From Ruminococcus sp. (lineage in GTDB: Bacteria; Bacillota; Clostridia; Oscillospirales; Ruminococcaceae), in assembly GCA_003446315.1 (NCBI GenBank), contig DMBA01000348.1, positions 281 to 5,916 of the forward strand: DNA of 5,636 nt, written 5' to 3'. How positions within the stretch are numbered: the first letter of the stretch is position 1; every line of letters begins with the position of its first letter. A program made the position numbers and the translations under genes. Under the pieces are notes generated by a model. The model did no database searches. It saw nothing but the letters and a program-made list of their open reading frames with translations, and was not told the origin of the DNA. Below, piece by piece: positions 5,627 to 5,636 of this stretch.

Positions 5627-5636
5627 TAAGTGAATT

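Overview
The window looks like chromosome from a low-to-mid GC Bacillota, most likely a Ruminococcus-type gut clostridium (Oscillospiraceae). The reasons are: three sigma-A promoters with exact TATAAT -10 boxes and 17-base spacers, G-rich Shine-Dalgarno sequences (GGGGGG or AAGGGGG) before every gene, a LacI-sensor/GGDEF-like/AraC regulator of a build I associate with this group, and a multi-hairpin intergenic repeat at the right edge that resembles repeats I remember from Ruminococcus genomes. The taxonomic call is from recall and was not checked by search.

Layout, left to right. Bases 1-49 are the edge of the neighbouring region, followed by a strong hairpin terminator (50-87). A minus-strand gene (117-2294) encodes a 725-residue cytoplasmic regulator: a periplasmic-binding-protein-like sensor, a GAF-like middle region, a GGDEF-like domain that has lost its active-site motif, and a C-terminal AraC DNA-binding domain. 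Its promoter is a perfect consensus, with a pseudo-palindrome filling the spacer. A terminator hairpin (2401-2434) separates it from a second minus-strand gene (2475-4163), a seven-helix membrane protein with a PAS-like region, a helical linker and a C-terminal HD-GYP cyclic-di-GMP phosphodiesterase domain. Divergent to that, on the plus strand, lies nadA (4320-5237), quinolinate synthase of de novo NAD synthesis. It appears to be transcribed alone, from its own perfect promoter to a long terminator hairpin at 5279-5329.

The last 300 bases carry no convincing gene. From 5464 to 5626 there are six stem-loops packed almost end to end, with only 1-6 unpaired bases between them. The element probably continues to or beyond the window edge. 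It is the least explained structure here.

Functionally, the two minus-strand genes suggest a small signalling pair: a membrane HD-GYP enzyme that should degrade c-di-GMP, and a ligand-sensing transcription factor containing a dead diguanylate cyclase domain. Each has its own promoter and the terminator separates them, so a shared pathway is an inference from proximity. No link between these and nadA is visible beyond the shared divergent promoter region.
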